Shown here: in pieces, positions 27,444 to 37,108 of the stretch
How positions within the stretch are numbered: position 1 is the stretch's first letter
Layout: every line of letters starts with the position of its first letter
Assembly (NCBI GenBank): GCA_034044135.1
Contig: CP139021.1
Coordinates: forward strand, 3,425,635 to 3,489,634
Origin: Flammeovirgaceae bacterium SG7u.111
Lineage (GTDB): Bacteria; Bacteroidota; Bacteroidia; Cytophagales; Flammeovirgaceae
Length of the DNA: 64,000 bases
Direction of reading: 5' to 3'
Position numbers and translations under genes: made by a program
The notes under the pieces: model-generated
What the model saw: the letters and a program-made list of their open reading frames with translations, nothing else
The model's database searches: none
What the model was told of the DNA's origin: nothing

Positions 27444-28255
27444 TAAATACGACAGAATCATCTTCGAATCATGAAAATCTTGAAAAAAAGAGTGTTGGAG
27501 AGCTTTTAAAAGGAATAAACCAAGAAGATAAATCAGTGCCCCTGGCAGTTGAAAAAAGCATCCCTGCCATTGAAAAGCTCGTGATAGAAATAGTGAGGAG
27601 AATGAAACAAGGAGGCCGTTTGTTTTACATTGGCGCAGGTACAAGTGGAAGGCTTGGAATTGTGGATGCATCCGAATGCCCTCCTACCTACGGTGTTCCC
27701 CATGGCTTAGTGGTTGGCATCATGGCTGGCGGTGATAAAGCAATCAGAAAAGCCGTGGAGTTTGCCGAGGACGATCCTAAACAAGCTTGGCTCGACCTCG
27801 CCCCTTTCAACCCTACTACAAAGGATACATTGATAGGCATCGCTGCTTCTGGCAGGACTCCTTATGTTATTGGCGGCTTAGACCAAGCAAGAGAGTTTGG
27901 AATGCTTACGGGCTGTATAGTTTGCAACTCAGGCTCTAAAGTGGCCGCAGCAGCCGAGTTCCCTGTGGAAGTGGTCGTTGGTCCTGAATATGTGACGGGT
28001 AGTACCAGAATGAAGTCAGGAACCGCTCAAAAACTTGTGCTCAATATGATCTCCACTTCTGTGATGATCCAGCTAGGCAAGGTCAAAGGCAATAAAATGG
28101 TGGACATGCAGCTTAGCAACAAAAAACTAGTAAAAAGAGGAACACTGATGGTTATGCAAGAAACTGGTCTGGAGGAAACAGAAGCACATAAACTGCTTGA
28201 AAAATATGGTTCGGTAAGAGCTGCGGCGGATGCTTACTTCGAATCGAAGGAATAA
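27440..28255 (+). CDS. murQ: N-acetylmuramic acid 6-phosphate etherase
   Basis: 271 aa, a little shorter than the roughly 300 aa of E. coli MurQ, as in other Bacteroidota. It splits D-lactate from MurNAc-6-P to give GlcNAc-6-P. SIS-domain signatures are clear: YIGAGTSGRLGIVDASECPP near 56-75, GIAASGRTPYVIGGL, and YVTGSTRMKSGTAQKLVLNM with the catalytic-region residues. Coupled to the upstream kinase and closed by a terminator. Confident assignment. Confidence 0.95.
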   Translation: MINTTESSSNHENLEKKSVGELLKGINQEDKSVPLAVEKSIPAIEKLVIEIVRRMKQGGRLFYIGAGTSGRLGIVDASECPPTYGVPHGLVVGIMAGGDKAIRKAVEFAEDDPKQAWLDLAPFNPTTKDTLIGIAASGRTPYVIGGLDQAREFGMLTGCIVCNSGSKVAAAAEFPVEVVVGPEYVTGSTRMKSGTAQKLVLNMISTSVMIQLGKVKGNKMVDMQLSNKKLVKRGTLMVMQETGLEETEAHKLLEKYGSVRAAADAYFESKE

Positions 28256-28284
28256 AAAAAGAGGCTAGAAAAAGCCTCTTTTTA
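28255..28284. terminator. Bidirectional terminator after murQ
   Basis: GAGGCT (28261-28266) and AGCCTC (28273-28278) with an A run before and a T run after; loop AGAAAA. It lies between the convergent murQ and RAYT-like genes. Confidence 0.82.
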
Positions 28285-28288
28285 CTTT

Positions 28289-28852
28289 TTATGAAACCGC
28301 CATTTCTGGTTTGTTAAATACTTGTCGGTAATCGGTTATTCTCAAGCCGCCATGCTTTCCCTTCTTATAATAACTACTACTTGAATACTTGTAACTTTCA
28401 GGGTTGAAAACCAATCCGTTTCGCAGTGGAAGAACATGTAATTCGTTAAGCGATTGTTCCAAGTCGTTATAACTTTTCAGATGAGTACTTTCGAAGTTGG
28501 TCGCCCACACTTTGTGTTTACGAGCATTGCTGCCCATCTTTATTTGGTTCAACAAATCCTTTTTTCCGTCTTCTTCCAAAAAACGTATAAGCTCCTGACG
28601 GCTTAAGTTCTTTAGTGTTTCCACAAAATTAGTCAATCTAGTTTGAGGCAAACCACAGGTAACAATCTTAATTCCATTTGGCAAAAAAACATAACCAAGC
28701 AAATTGAGCTTGTACTTTTTGGATATGATGGTAAGGCAATCGAACATTAGGTTGAAATATTTATGGTTTCTCAGTAATGGCAAACCATGGTTTGTATGCA
28801 TAGTAATAGTATAGCAATGGCTGCTAATAGATAATGATACAGGTTTTTTCAT
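28289..28852 (-). CDS. RAYT-like (Y1 transposase family) protein with degenerate HUH motif
   Basis: 187 aa. The overall pattern is of REP-associated tyrosine transposases / IS200-like Y1 proteins: a small alpha/beta core with KKYKLNLLGYVFLPNGIKIV, then TLKNLSRQELIRFLEEDG, VWATNFESTHLKSYNDLEQ and a tail NGLVFNPESYKYSSSSYY. In active members the strand reads like MPNHVHLL; here it reads LPNGIKIV (residues about 57-64), so both histidines of HUH are lost. The reading frame is intact over the full length. It may be a domesticated DNA-binding protein or a decaying transposase. It interrupts the MurNAc gene cluster. Confidence 0.75.
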   Translation of the reverse strand: MKKPVSLSISSHCYTITMHTNHGLPLLRNHKYFNLMFDCLTIISKKYKLNLLGYVFLPNGIKIVTCGLPQTRLTNFVETLKNLSRQELIRFLEEDGKKDLLNQIKMGSNARKHKVWATNFESTHLKSYNDLEQSLNELHVLPLRNGLVFNPESYKYSSSSYYKKGKHGGLRITDYRQVFNKPEMAVS

Positions 28853-28948
28853 AGTTGAATTTAGTTATTTAGTATGCTAGCTAGGTTACAATATATACCA
28901 ATATAGGTAATTAGAAAAACTGGTTATATCTTGTTAACAGTTTGATCT

Positions 28949-30397
28949 TTATTCTGCTTTACCAGATTTGGTCAACATCAATAAGCCAAAAAATGTAATT
29001 GCTCCGTTCACCATTAAAATTTCAAAGCCAAACTTATACCCATTAAACAATTCTTCTGAGTAATAATTCAAGGCATAAGAAATTATGGGCGAAACCAAAC
29101 AAACTAAGGGCACCCATTTTTCCCTCAACTGGAGCTTGGTAAAAAGCCCAAAGGCAAACAGACCTAGCAAAGGTCCGTAGGTATAACCCGCAGCTTTAAA
29201 CACAGAACTGATCACGCTTTCATCGTTGATGGCACGGAAGATCACAATTACAAGAAACAAGACCACAGAAAAAGTGATGTGGACAATTTTGCGTTGTGAT
29301 TTTCTTTGTTGTTCACTTTTGTTATCATGATCAAGGAAATCGATGCAAAAAGCTGTAGTGAGTGCTGTAAGCGAAGAATCTGCACTTGAATAGGCTGCGG
29401 AAGTGATTCCCAATAAAAACACGACCCCTGCAAAAAGGCGAAAATGGTTCAAAGCCAACAGCGGATATAGATCATCCGTTCTGGTAGGAATACTGATTCC
29501 ATTTTCTCCAGCATAAATAAAAAGTAAAGCTCCCAGGCCTAAGAAAAGTAAGTTGACAAAAATGAGAGAAGTACTAAACCAAAACATATTCTTTTGGGCA
29601 TCACCCAAGGTTTTACAAGTCAGGTTTTTTTGCATCATGTTTTGGTCAAGCCCAGTCATCACGATAGCGATGAACGCCCCTGAAAAGAATTGCTTAATGA
29701 AAAAACTGCCTTCTTTCCAGTCCCAAAAAAACATTTTTGAATAATTATGCTCCTCAATGGCTTGAACAATCCCCCCAAAACTTAAATCAAGATCTTGGGC
29801 AATGATATAAATACTAATACAAACCGCACTGAGCATGAAAAAAGTCTGAAGCGTATCGGTCCAGACAATGGTTTTGATACCTCCCTTGAAGGTGTACAAC
29901 CAAATAAGCAAAATGGTGATAGCAACTGTTACGGCAAAAGGGATCTCATACGCATCGAAGAAGGCAAGCTGTAGCACACCTGCTACTAAGAAGAGACGAA
30001 AAGCTGCGCCAATGGTCTGCGAAAGAAGAAAAAAGAAAGAGCCTGTTTTATAAGAATAAAGTCCAAATCTATCTTTTAAATAACCGTAAATCGATACCAA
30101 ATTCATGCGATAATAAAGTGGCATGAGCACGGTGGCTATCACATAATAACCCAATAAATATCCTAATACTACTTGGAAATAGGAAAACTGGGTTGCTCCA
30201 ACATAACCTGGTACAGAAATAAACGTCACTCCTGAAAGGGATGCTCCTATCATCCCAAAGGCTACCAAATACCAAGGTGATTGCTTGTTTCCTGTAAAGA
30301 ACGTAGCAGATGTAGCACCTTTAGAAGTTAGGTGAGAAATGATCATCAAAAAGCAGAAGTACAATACAATGACACTTAAAACCAGTATCGGGCTCAT
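28949..30397 (-). CDS. Sodium/solute symporter (SSS family), candidate amino-sugar importer
   Basis: 482 aa, about 13 membrane segments, inner membrane. SSS signatures include PWYLVAFGMIGASLSGVTFISVPG near 42-65, GYYVIATVLMPLYYR, LYTFKGGIKTIVWTDTLQ and TGLDQNMMQKNLTCKTLGDAQ. Members import sugars, amino acids or sialic acids with sodium. It lies 56 nt downstream of namZ on the same strand and opposite the kinase-murQ pair, so import of MurNAc or a muropeptide sugar is inferred. Substrate cannot be read from sequence. Confidence 0.87.
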   Translation of the reverse strand: MSPILVLSVIVLYFCFLMIISHLTSKGATSATFFTGNKQSPWYLVAFGMIGASLSGVTFISVPGYVGATQFSYFQVVLGYLLGYYVIATVLMPLYYRMNLVSIYGYLKDRFGLYSYKTGSFFFLLSQTIGAAFRLFLVAGVLQLAFFDAYEIPFAVTVAITILLIWLYTFKGGIKTIVWTDTLQTFFMLSAVCISIYIIAQDLDLSFGGIVQAIEEHNYSKMFFWDWKEGSFFIKQFFSGAFIAIVMTGLDQNMMQKNLTCKTLGDAQKNMFWFSTSLIFVNLLFLGLGALLFIYAGENGISIPTRTDDLYPLLALNHFRLFAGVVFLLGITSAAYSSADSSLTALTTAFCIDFLDHDNKSEQQRKSQRKIVHITFSVVLFLVIVIFRAINDESVISSVFKAAGYTYGPLLGLFAFGLFTKLQLREKWVPLVCLVSPIISYALNYYSEELFNGYKFGFEILMVNGAITFFGLLMLTKSGKAE

Positions 30398-30453
30398 TGG
30401 CAGTTTCTTTGGTTCGAGTAGCGTTAGTCTATTTTAAACAGAAAGTGGCAAAA

Positions 30454-31668
30454 CTATTCAAAATCGGGATAGATCAGATATTTTTTTCTCATCCCTTTGT
30501 ACGTTTCTAGCTCTTTTTCCCAGCCTTGCTCAATTTCTGCCACCGTTTTACCCTCTTCCAACTCTTTTACAAGTTTATCATTCCCAGCCAGCAGATTGAA
30601 GAATTTCCGATTAGTAAAAAACTCAACCCCAAGCTGCTTCGACTTTTCATAATAATCTACCAAATAGCTCATGTTAAATTGCTTGGCTTCCACCTCTCTC
30701 AAATCCAAACCAAAACATTCCTTGTCTTGTAACTTAGGGTATTTGGACAATCCCTCTATGCTCTTGGGCGTGAAAGAGAACTCACCAAAACTTGAATCTG
30801 GATAACCCACAACTTGGAAGGGGAAAAGTGTCCCTCTGCCTATGCTCACCGAAGTTGGTTCGAAAAAGCAAAGTGAAGGATACAGCCTGATCGATTGATC
30901 ATTAGGCAAGTTTGGTGAAGGCTTGATGGGCAAGGAAAATGAGTCGAGGTGAGAATAATTCGCTACGGGAATCACAGTCAAGTCGCATTGAGCTCCATTT
31001 TCCAACCATTTTTCCTGATTTATCATTTTTGCCAACTCGCCTACCGTTAATCCATGCACCACTGGAATTGGGTGCATTCCTACAAAAGACTGAAACTCTA
31101 AATCCAACACAGGACCAGCAACATATTCCCCATTCGGATTTGGGCGATCTAGTACGATGAACTGTTTTCCTTGTTCGGCGCAAGCCTCCATTACATAATG
31201 CATTGTACTTATATACGTATAAAACCGCACGCCAACATCTTGGATATCAAAAACTACCACATCAATATCTTTCAGCATCTCCTCGCTCGGCTTTTTTGTT
31301 TTTCCATAAATAGAAACAACAGGCACACCCGTTTTGGAATCTACCGAATTCTTAACCGACTCGCCCGCATCGGCATCGCCACGAAAACCATGCTCAGGAG
31401 CGAAAACAGCCTTCACCCCTACTCCTTGGCTCAGCAAGGTGTCCAATAAGTGCACTTCTCCAACTACAGAAGTCTGGTTCACTACCAACGCTACTCTTTT
31501 CCCTTTGAGCAAAGGCAAATATTCTCCAAACCTTTCCGCACCCACTTCTATGGGCGGCTTTTCTTCTTTTATTACTTCTACTTGGGCAGGTTTTTCCGCT
31601 TTTTGAGCAGAACAAGCCGAACCAAGCAACACAAATGACAACAGGATAACTTGAAATAGTCTGATCAT
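30454..31668 (-). CDS. namZ: Exo-beta-N-acetylmuramidase NamZ-like lipoprotein (DUF1343)
   Basis: 404 aa with a lipoprotein-like signal (VILLSFVLLGSAC, Cys about 19). The rest is DUF1343: KRVALVVNQTSVV, AVFAPEHGFRGDADAGE, DVVVFDIQDVGVRFYTYISTM, VLDRPNPNGEYVAGPVL and SIRLYPSLCFFEPTSVSIGRG. DUF1343 was identified as an exo-acting beta-N-acetylmuramidase (NamZ of Bacillus subtilis, family GH171), releasing MurNAc from peptidoglycan fragments. The EHG stretch holds the conserved acidic residue. It is the first gene of an operon with the SSS symporter. The linkage with kinase and murQ supports MurNAc salvage. Confidence 0.85.
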   Translation of the reverse strand: MIRLFQVILLSFVLLGSACSAQKAEKPAQVEVIKEEKPPIEVGAERFGEYLPLLKGKRVALVVNQTSVVGEVHLLDTLLSQGVGVKAVFAPEHGFRGDADAGESVKNSVDSKTGVPVVSIYGKTKKPSEEMLKDIDVVVFDIQDVGVRFYTYISTMHYVMEACAEQGKQFIVLDRPNPNGEYVAGPVLDLEFQSFVGMHPIPVVHGLTVGELAKMINQEKWLENGAQCDLTVIPVANYSHLDSFSLPIKPSPNLPNDQSIRLYPSLCFFEPTSVSIGRGTLFPFQVVGYPDSSFGEFSFTPKSIEGLSKYPKLQDKECFGLDLREVEAKQFNMSYLVDYYEKSKQLGVEFFTNRKFFNLLAGNDKLVKELEEGKTVAEIEQGWEKELETYKGMRKKYLIYPDFE

Positions 31669-31744
31669 AATTCTTCCATCTTAATATTCGGTGAAATTAA
31701 CTCTAATTGATATAAATCAAAACTACACTCCGATTCCCAGCGAT

Positions 31745-31779
31745 TTTGTATGGAACAAATGGCTTTTTTGATAAATTTG
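31745..31779 (+). promoter_or_regulatory. Bacteroidota-type promoter for valS
   Basis: TTTG (31745-31748) and TAAATTTG (31772-31779, matching TAnnTTTG) are separated by 23 bp, in the range for the Bacteroidota sigma-A promoter. The -7 element ends 72 bp before the valS start. Confidence 0.45.
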
Positions 31780-31851
31780 CGCTTCTTTCGCAAAACCTTG
31801 ATAGTTTATTCGAGAAAAAAGCGACACTTACCAATATACAGGAGACAGTAA

Positions 31852-34473
31852 ATGGAAAAAACGTACAATCCACAAGCAGTAGAGGACAAATGGTATAAGT
31901 ATTGGCTGGACAAGAAGTTTTTTGCTTCTAAACCAAATCCAGATAAAGAGCCATATTCAATTGTGATCCCGCCACCTAACGTAACGGGTGTCCTTCACAT
32001 GGGGCATATGCTCAACAATACCATCCAAGATGTGCTGATAAGAAGGGCTAGGATGCAAGGGAAAGAAGCTTGCTGGGTGCCTGGTACCGACCATGCTTCC
32101 ATTGCTACCGAAGCCAAGGTGGTAAAGATGCTTCAAGATGAAAAAGGTATTTCCAAAAAAGACATCACTAGAGAGGAGTTCTTGGAATATGCGTGGGAAT
32201 GGAAAGAAAAGTACGGGGGGATCATCCTTGAGCAGTTGAAGAAACTTGGTGCTTCTTGCGACTGGGATCGTACTAGGTTTACTATGGATGAAGCCTATTA
32301 TGAAGAGGTGATCAAGACGTTTGTTGACCTGTACAACAAAGGCAATATCTACCGTGGAGTAAGGATGGTTAACTGGGACCCGCAAGGCAAAACAGCGCTT
32401 TCCGACGAGGAGGTAATCCACAAAGAAGTCAATTCGAAGCTTTATTATGTAAAATATAAAATAGCTGGTACAGCTGACGAATGGGTGACCATTGCGACCA
32501 CCAGGCCTGAAACAATTTTGGGTGATACCGCTATCTGTGTAAACCCTACCGATGAGCGTTTCAAACACCTAATTGGCAAAAAAGCAATTGTGCCGATGGT
32601 AGAGCGCGAAATCCCTATTATAGGTGATGAGTACGTTGACCTAGAATTTGGTACGGGCTGCCTGAAAGTAACCCCAGCACACGATTTGAATGACTACGAG
32701 CTAGGCATTAAGCATAACCTCAAAGTAATCGACATCTTGAACGATGATGGTACTATGAGCGAAAAAGCTGAGTTTTACATTGGCGAAGACCGTTTTGTAG
32801 TAAGAAAGAAAATTGCCAAAGAGCTTGATGCAAAAGGGCAATTGGTGAAGGTGGAAGACATGGTGAACAAGGTTGGTTTTTCTGAAAGAACCGATGCCGT
32901 TATTGAGCCTAAACTTTCTATGCAATGGTTCATGAAAATGGACGATTTGTCTAAGCCAGCATTGGAACATGTAATGGATGACACCATCCAGTTCCATCCT
33001 GCCAAATTCAAAAACACGTACAAGCACTGGATGGAAAACATTCGTGATTGGTGTATTTCAAGACAGCTTTGGTGGGGGCACCGTATTCCAGCTTGGTACT
33101 TGCCAGATGGCACTTTTGTGGTTGCTGAAAACGAAGAAGGCGCTCTGACACTTGCTCAAGACAAAGACGCTAGCTTGAAGCTGGAAGATTTGAAGCAAGA
33201 GGAAGATGTGCTCGATACATGGGCGTCGTCTTGGTTGTGGCCTATTTCTGTTTTCAACGGAATCACCGAGCCAGATAACGAGGATATCAACTACTACTAC
33301 CCTACTGCCGACCTGGTTACCGCTCCCGAGATTTTATTCTTCTGGGTAGCAAGGATGATCATTTCCGGCTATGAATATAAAGACCAGTTTCCCTTCAAAA
33401 ATGTGTACCTGACGGGAATCGTTCGTGACAAGCAGCGCAGAAAAATGTCCAAGTCTTTGGGCAACTCGCCTGATCCTTTGGATTTGATCAAAACCCACGG
33501 AGCAGATGGAGTAAGGACGGGAATGCTATTCTCCTCTCCTGCCGGAAACGATTTGTTGTTCGATGAAAAGCTTTGCGAGCAAGGCAGGAACTTTAGCAAT
33601 AAAATCTGGAATGCGTACCGTTTGGTGACTAGCTGGGAAGTAGATGAAAGTTTGGATGGAAAGAAAAACGAACTTGCAATCGAATGGTTTGATGCAAAGC
33701 TGAATGCTGCTATCATCGAGATTGAAGACCATTTCTCAAAATACCGAATTTCAGATGCCCTTATGACTATCTATAAGCTGATCTGGAACGACTTCTGTTC
33801 TTGGTACTTGGAAATGATCAAACCCGATTATCAGAAACCGATCGATTCGGCTACGCTTAAAGCAACGGTAGCATTTTTCGAAGAATTGATGAAAATCCTT
33901 CACCCGCTTATGCCTTTCATTACAGAAGAAATTTGGCATCAGACAAAAGAGCGTTCGGAAGATGATTGTATCATTGTTGCCGAATATCCTGTGGCAAAAA
34001 CTCCAAATGCTAAGTTGATCGAGGAGGCGGATGGCATTTTTGAAGCAATTTCGACTATCAGAAATGTTAGAAACGAAAAGCAAATAGCAAAATCAAAAGC
34101 GCTTGATCTTTGTATCAAAACCGAAGACAAAGCCAAGTACGAAAGCTATTTCCCAATCATCAAAAAGTTGGCAAATATCGAAAACTTTTCTTTTGTAGAA
34201 GAGAAAGTAGAAAATGCAGCCCATTTCGTGTTGAAAGCCGATGAGTTCTACGTTCCGTTGGAAGGAAATATTGATGTAGAAAAGGAAAAGGAAAATGTGT
34301 CCAAAGAAATTTCTTACTTGGAAGGGTTCATCAAGTCGGTTGACAAAAAACTCAGCAATGAGAAGTTTGTGAACAACGCTCCTGCTGCGGTAGTAGACAA
34401 AGAGAAACAAAAAAGAGCGGATGCCGAGAGCAAACTTGCTGCACTCAAAGAATCTTTGAAGCACCTCGATTAA
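31852..34473 (+). CDS. valS: Valine-tRNA ligase
   Basis: 873 aa, class I aminoacyl-tRNA synthetase. The HIGH motif is HMGH at residues 49-52 ([12 protein letters not shown]), and KMSKS is at 531-535 ([17 protein letters not shown]). The CP1 editing domain is present ([18 protein letters not shown]). The C-terminal coiled-coil arm ([21 protein letters not shown] to the end) is typical of ValRS and separates it from IleRS/LeuRS. It is monocistronic with its own promoter and terminator. Confidence 0.97.
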   Translation: MEKTYNPQAVEDKWYKYWLDKKFFASKPNPDKEPYSIVIPPPNVTGVLHMGHMLNNTIQDVLIRRARMQGKEACWVPGTDHASIATEAKVVKMLQDEKGISKKDITREEFLEYAWEWKEKYGGIILEQLKKLGASCDWDRTRFTMDEAYYEEVIKTFVDLYNKGNIYRGVRMVNWDPQGKTALSDEEVIHKEVNSKLYYVKYKIAGTADEWVTIATTRPETILGDTAICVNPTDERFKHLIGKKAIVPMVEREIPIIGDEYVDLEFGTGCLKVTPAHDLNDYELGIKHNLKVIDILNDDGTMSEKAEFYIGEDRFVVRKKIAKELDAKGQLVKVEDMVNKVGFSERTDAVIEPKLSMQWFMKMDDLSKPALEHVMDDTIQFHPAKFKNTYKHWMENIRDWCISRQLWWGHRIPAWYLPDGTFVVAENEEGALTLAQDKDASLKLEDLKQEEDVLDTWASSWLWPISVFNGITEPDNEDINYYYPTADLVTAPEILFFWVARMIISGYEYKDQFPFKNVYLTGIVRDKQRRKMSKSLGNSPDPLDLIKTHGADGVRTGMLFSSPAGNDLLFDEKLCEQGRNFSNKIWNAYRLVTSWEVDESLDGKKNELAIEWFDAKLNAAIIEIEDHFSKYRISDALMTIYKLIWNDFCSWYLEMIKPDYQKPIDSATLKATVAFFEELMKILHPLMPFITEEIWHQTKERSEDDCIIVAEYPVAKTPNAKLIEEADGIFEAISTIRNVRNEKQIAKSKALDLCIKTEDKAKYESYFPIIKKLANIENFSFVEEKVENAAHFVLKADEFYVPLEGNIDVEKEKENVSKEISYLEGFIKSVDKKLSNEKFVNNAPAAVVDKEKQKRADAESKLAALKESLKHLD

Positions 34474-34497
34474 CCTATTCTTTTTAGAATAGATACC

Positions 34498-34528
34498 AAA
34501 GGAGGTTCGTTGTGAACCTCCTTTTTTT
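34498..34528 (+). terminator. Terminator of valS
   Basis: GGAGGTTC (34501-34508) pairs with GAACCTCC (34514-34521), loop GTTGT, then seven Ts. Confidence 0.9.
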
Positions 34529-34757
34529 GAACCCTTTCATATCTTTAGAGTTGTTTTTGAGTAAGTGCATGTACTTGTCCGCTTTGCCGCAATTAGTTTT
34601 TAAGGAAATCTTTCTAAAATTGTTTTTTTCTCAAAAAAATAGTTAAAATCATCTACTAAAAAATGACAGCTCTCTTTTACACCATCGTTTGAGACCTTAA
34701 TCAAAAAAACACCTCAAACTATTCCACTTTTTATAAGTCAAAAATATCAAGATAGAA

Positions 34758-35522
34758 ATGTTGAAAACTGGAACTCTACACATATTACTTTTAAGCTTGG
34801 CCGTGCTTTTTGCAGTGTCTTCATGTAGGCAAGATCCTAGCAAATCCCTCAAAGGCAAAAACCAAGTGAATACCGTCGACTATGAATATTTTTCGGCAAG
34901 GGGGAAAGTAAAGTTCAAAGAAGGGCTTGAGGAAACGAAAGGCGTAGCCCATGTTCGAATGAAATCTGACAGTATTGTTTGGATGTCGATGAGGACTGGC
35001 ACGGGTATAGAAGGCCTCAGGATGGTCGCCTACCCCGATTCTATTTTTATAGTAGATGTAATCCACAAGGAATATTATGCTATGTCATTTGCAAGTCTGA
35101 GCGAAAAAATCAAATTCGATATTGACCTTAAAACCATCCAGTCAATCCTTACAGGCAACCCGATTTTGATTCCAAATAGAGGTGTGAGAAAAAGCTCGTC
35201 GGACAAATACTTGACGCTTACGCAAAGCATAGAAGACATAAAAGTTCAGAGTAAAGTCCTGATTGCCAACCGGAGGTTAGAAAATGTGAACGTAAGCAAT
35301 ACCTTTACGCTCATTAGCCTCTTAATCGACTATAAAGAATTTGAAGATTTTGACGGAGTGACTTTCCCCAAAAAAGCCATGGTTCATTTAAAGTACCCTG
35401 ATGCATCAGACAAGTTTGATATCAACATTGACATAGATTATGGAAAAGTGGTCACAAGCAGTACCCCATTGAAATTCCCTCTGAGAATCCCTGAAAAATA
35501 CACGCTTAAAGAATTGAAGTAG
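34758..35522 (+). CDS. DUF4292 lipoprotein
   Basis: 254 aa with a lipoprotein signal (LAVLFAVSSC, Cys about 23). The mature protein matches DUF4292: a SARGKVKFKEG strand, VRMKSDSIVWMSMRTGTGIEGLRM, DVIHKEYYAMSF and a C-terminal half with LISLLIDYKEFEDFDGVTFPKKA. The fold resembles the LolA/LolB-type lipoprotein carriers, but a role has not been shown. It stands alone between two terminators. In related genomes it often sits near TPR and murein hydrolase genes, which is not the case here. Confidence 0.82.
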   Translation: MLKTGTLHILLLSLAVLFAVSSCRQDPSKSLKGKNQVNTVDYEYFSARGKVKFKEGLEETKGVAHVRMKSDSIVWMSMRTGTGIEGLRMVAYPDSIFIVDVIHKEYYAMSFASLSEKIKFDIDLKTIQSILTGNPILIPNRGVRKSSSDKYLTLTQSIEDIKVQSKVLIANRRLENVNVSNTFTLISLLIDYKEFEDFDGVTFPKKAMVHLKYPDASDKFDINIDIDYGKVVTSSTPLKFPLRIPEKYTLKELK

Positions 35523-35542
35523 AAGATCGAAACCACAAAACT

Positions 35543-35575
35543 CTATTGATTTTTAGGTAAGTCAATAGTTTTTTT
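35543..35575 (+). terminator. Terminator of the DUF4292 gene
   Basis: CTATTGA (35543-35549) and TCAATAG (35562-35568) followed by seven Ts. Confidence 0.75.
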
Positions 35576-35606
35576 ATGCCTCATAATTTCCTGATTTAAT
35601 CAATTG

Positions 35607-36698
35607 CTACTTCCTGAATACGTGGTACTGCCTGTAGCCTTTATAAAACTCTAAGAAAGTCACTTTTACAATGGTGTAAGAAGGAATAGCAGCTATCATT
35701 CCTACTGGACCACCAAGGTTAGCCCCAACAAACACGATCAAGAAAATTTCCACAGGGTGTGCTTTGACAGATTTGGAAAAAATAATAGGCTGTAAAAAGA
35801 TATTGTCAATAAATTGAACGAAACCAAATACGATTAAAATTTTAGCCGCAAGTAGCAAGTAACTTTCCGAAGAAGCCAAGTTCAAGTTAGTTGAGATACC
35901 CACTATCAACCCAAAAGTACCGCCAAGGATTGGTCCCAAGTAGGGAATGAGATTGGCCACAGCTGCAAATACTCCTATCGTAACCGCATACTCTACTCCT
36001 ACTACCAGCAAGCCAAAAGACACGATGGAAAAAATGGAGATCATTTGGAGGAGCAATCCAAGCAGATAATTAGAAAGAAGCTTTTCCACTTTGCTAAATG
36101 CAGCTATGGTCACCTCATAATATTGGTTAGGGATCATCGCAATCAAATGGCGTTTAAACAGACCTTTCTCATTGAGTAAAAAAAAGGCGATGAAGAAAAC
36201 TGCCATGAAGCCTATGAGCAAAGAACTAGTAAGGGAAAGTACGCTGTTGAGGATAGTGGTAAACTCGAAGCTTTCCAAAAATGCGGCAACAGTTTCTTTG
36301 AGCCTATTGAGTACAAAGCCCTGGTTGGTTTCACTTATCAGTCCATTTTTGAGTAAAAACTGCTCAAAGCCATTTATTGGTATCTTGATCTGAACTACAA
36401 TATCGTCTAGATCAAGCTCAGATATCACATTTATCTGGTCAGAAACCAGAGGGACAAAGAGGTAGACGAAGAGTGAAAAGAGACCAATAATGAGAGAGAA
36501 TGCCAATAGTGTGGCTACGGCTCTGGGAACTCTGATACCATAAACCTGAAACTGGCTTATGTAGTTAGTTGGTGTTCGTAAAATACCCGTAAGCACAAGA
36601 GCAAGGGCAATATAGGTGACAATATCTGCAAAAAACCAACCGAGGGCAAGCAGTATTACTACGCCTATCAACAGATTTAATGCAGTCTTATTAATCAT
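35607..36698 (-). CDS. AI-2E family (PerM/DUF20) permease
   Basis: 363 aa with about seven to eight membrane segments: two at the N-terminus (LLIGVVILLALGWFFADIVTYIALALVL), one at about 70-90 (LLAFSLIIGLFSLFVYLFVPL), an amphipathic region of about 95-150, then several more with FAAVANLIPYLGPILGGTFG and GFVQFIDNIFLQPIIFSKSVKAHPVEIFLIV, the family signature. Members export small molecules or ions; only a few act on autoinducer-2, so substrate is unknown. It shares a strand with the DUF3276 gene upstream, but a terminator separates them. Confidence 0.88.
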   Translation of the reverse strand: MINKTALNLLIGVVILLALGWFFADIVTYIALALVLTGILRTPTNYISQFQVYGIRVPRAVATLLAFSLIIGLFSLFVYLFVPLVSDQINVISELDLDDIVVQIKIPINGFEQFLLKNGLISETNQGFVLNRLKETVAAFLESFEFTTILNSVLSLTSSLLIGFMAVFFIAFFLLNEKGLFKRHLIAMIPNQYYEVTIAAFSKVEKLLSNYLLGLLLQMISIFSIVSFGLLVVGVEYAVTIGVFAAVANLIPYLGPILGGTFGLIVGISTNLNLASSESYLLLAAKILIVFGFVQFIDNIFLQPIIFSKSVKAHPVEIFLIVFVGANLGGPVGMIAAIPSYTIVKVTFLEFYKGYRQYHVFRK

Positions 36699-36731
36699 TA
36701 TAGTTGTCAGGTTTCAGTTAAATGGAAACAA

Positions 36732-36761
36732 GAAAGCCCTTGTTTCCCAACAAGAGCTTTC
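36732..36761 (-). terminator. Terminator of the DUF3276 gene
   Basis: GAAAGC-C-CTTGTT (36732-36744) and AACAAG-A-GCTTTC (36749-36761) form a 13-bp stem with one mismatch and loop TCCC; on the minus strand Ts flank it. Confidence 0.65.
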
Positions 36762-36787
36762 AAAATATTTTTACAAAAGAGCTGGGA

Positions 36788-37108
36788 TTAGTCCCAGCTC
36801 AACTCGTTATCCTCGTCATCAGATTTTTCGTACTGATCAAAGTCGAAATCTGGCATGAGCTCTTCTTTTACATGGTCTATGCATTCAACAAGTGCATTTG
36901 AGAATTTGCTGAAATCTTCTTTATACAAGAAAATCTTGTGCTTCTCATAGAAAAAACCATCTTCTTTGTATCTTTTCTTACTCTCTGTAATCGTCAAATA
37001 ATAATCATTTGAACGAGTAGCTTTTACATCAAAGAAATACGTCCTTTTACCTGCTCGTACTCTTTTTGAATAGATTTCGTCTTTTCCTGTTCCTTTGATA
37101 TCCTCCAC
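36788..37108 (-). CDS. DUF3276 / PUR-alpha-like nucleic-acid-binding protein (GTG start)
   Basis: 106 aa starting with GTG at 37106-37108 (no better ATG upstream). The PUR repeat is seen as DEIYSKRVRAGKRTYFFDVKATRSNDYYLTITE, then KIFLYKEDFSKFSNALVECIDHVKEE, and the acidic tail DFDQYEKSDDEDNELSWD. DUF3276 proteins are found in Bacteroidota and spirochaetes and have the PUR-alpha single-stranded nucleic acid binding fold. The biological targets are unknown. It is transcribed alone. Confidence 0.88.
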   Translation of the reverse strand: MEDIKGTGKDEIYSKRVRAGKRTYFFDVKATRSNDYYLTITESKKRYKEDGFFYEKHKIFLYKEDFSKFSNALVECIDHVKEELMPDFDFDQYEKSDDEDNELSWD

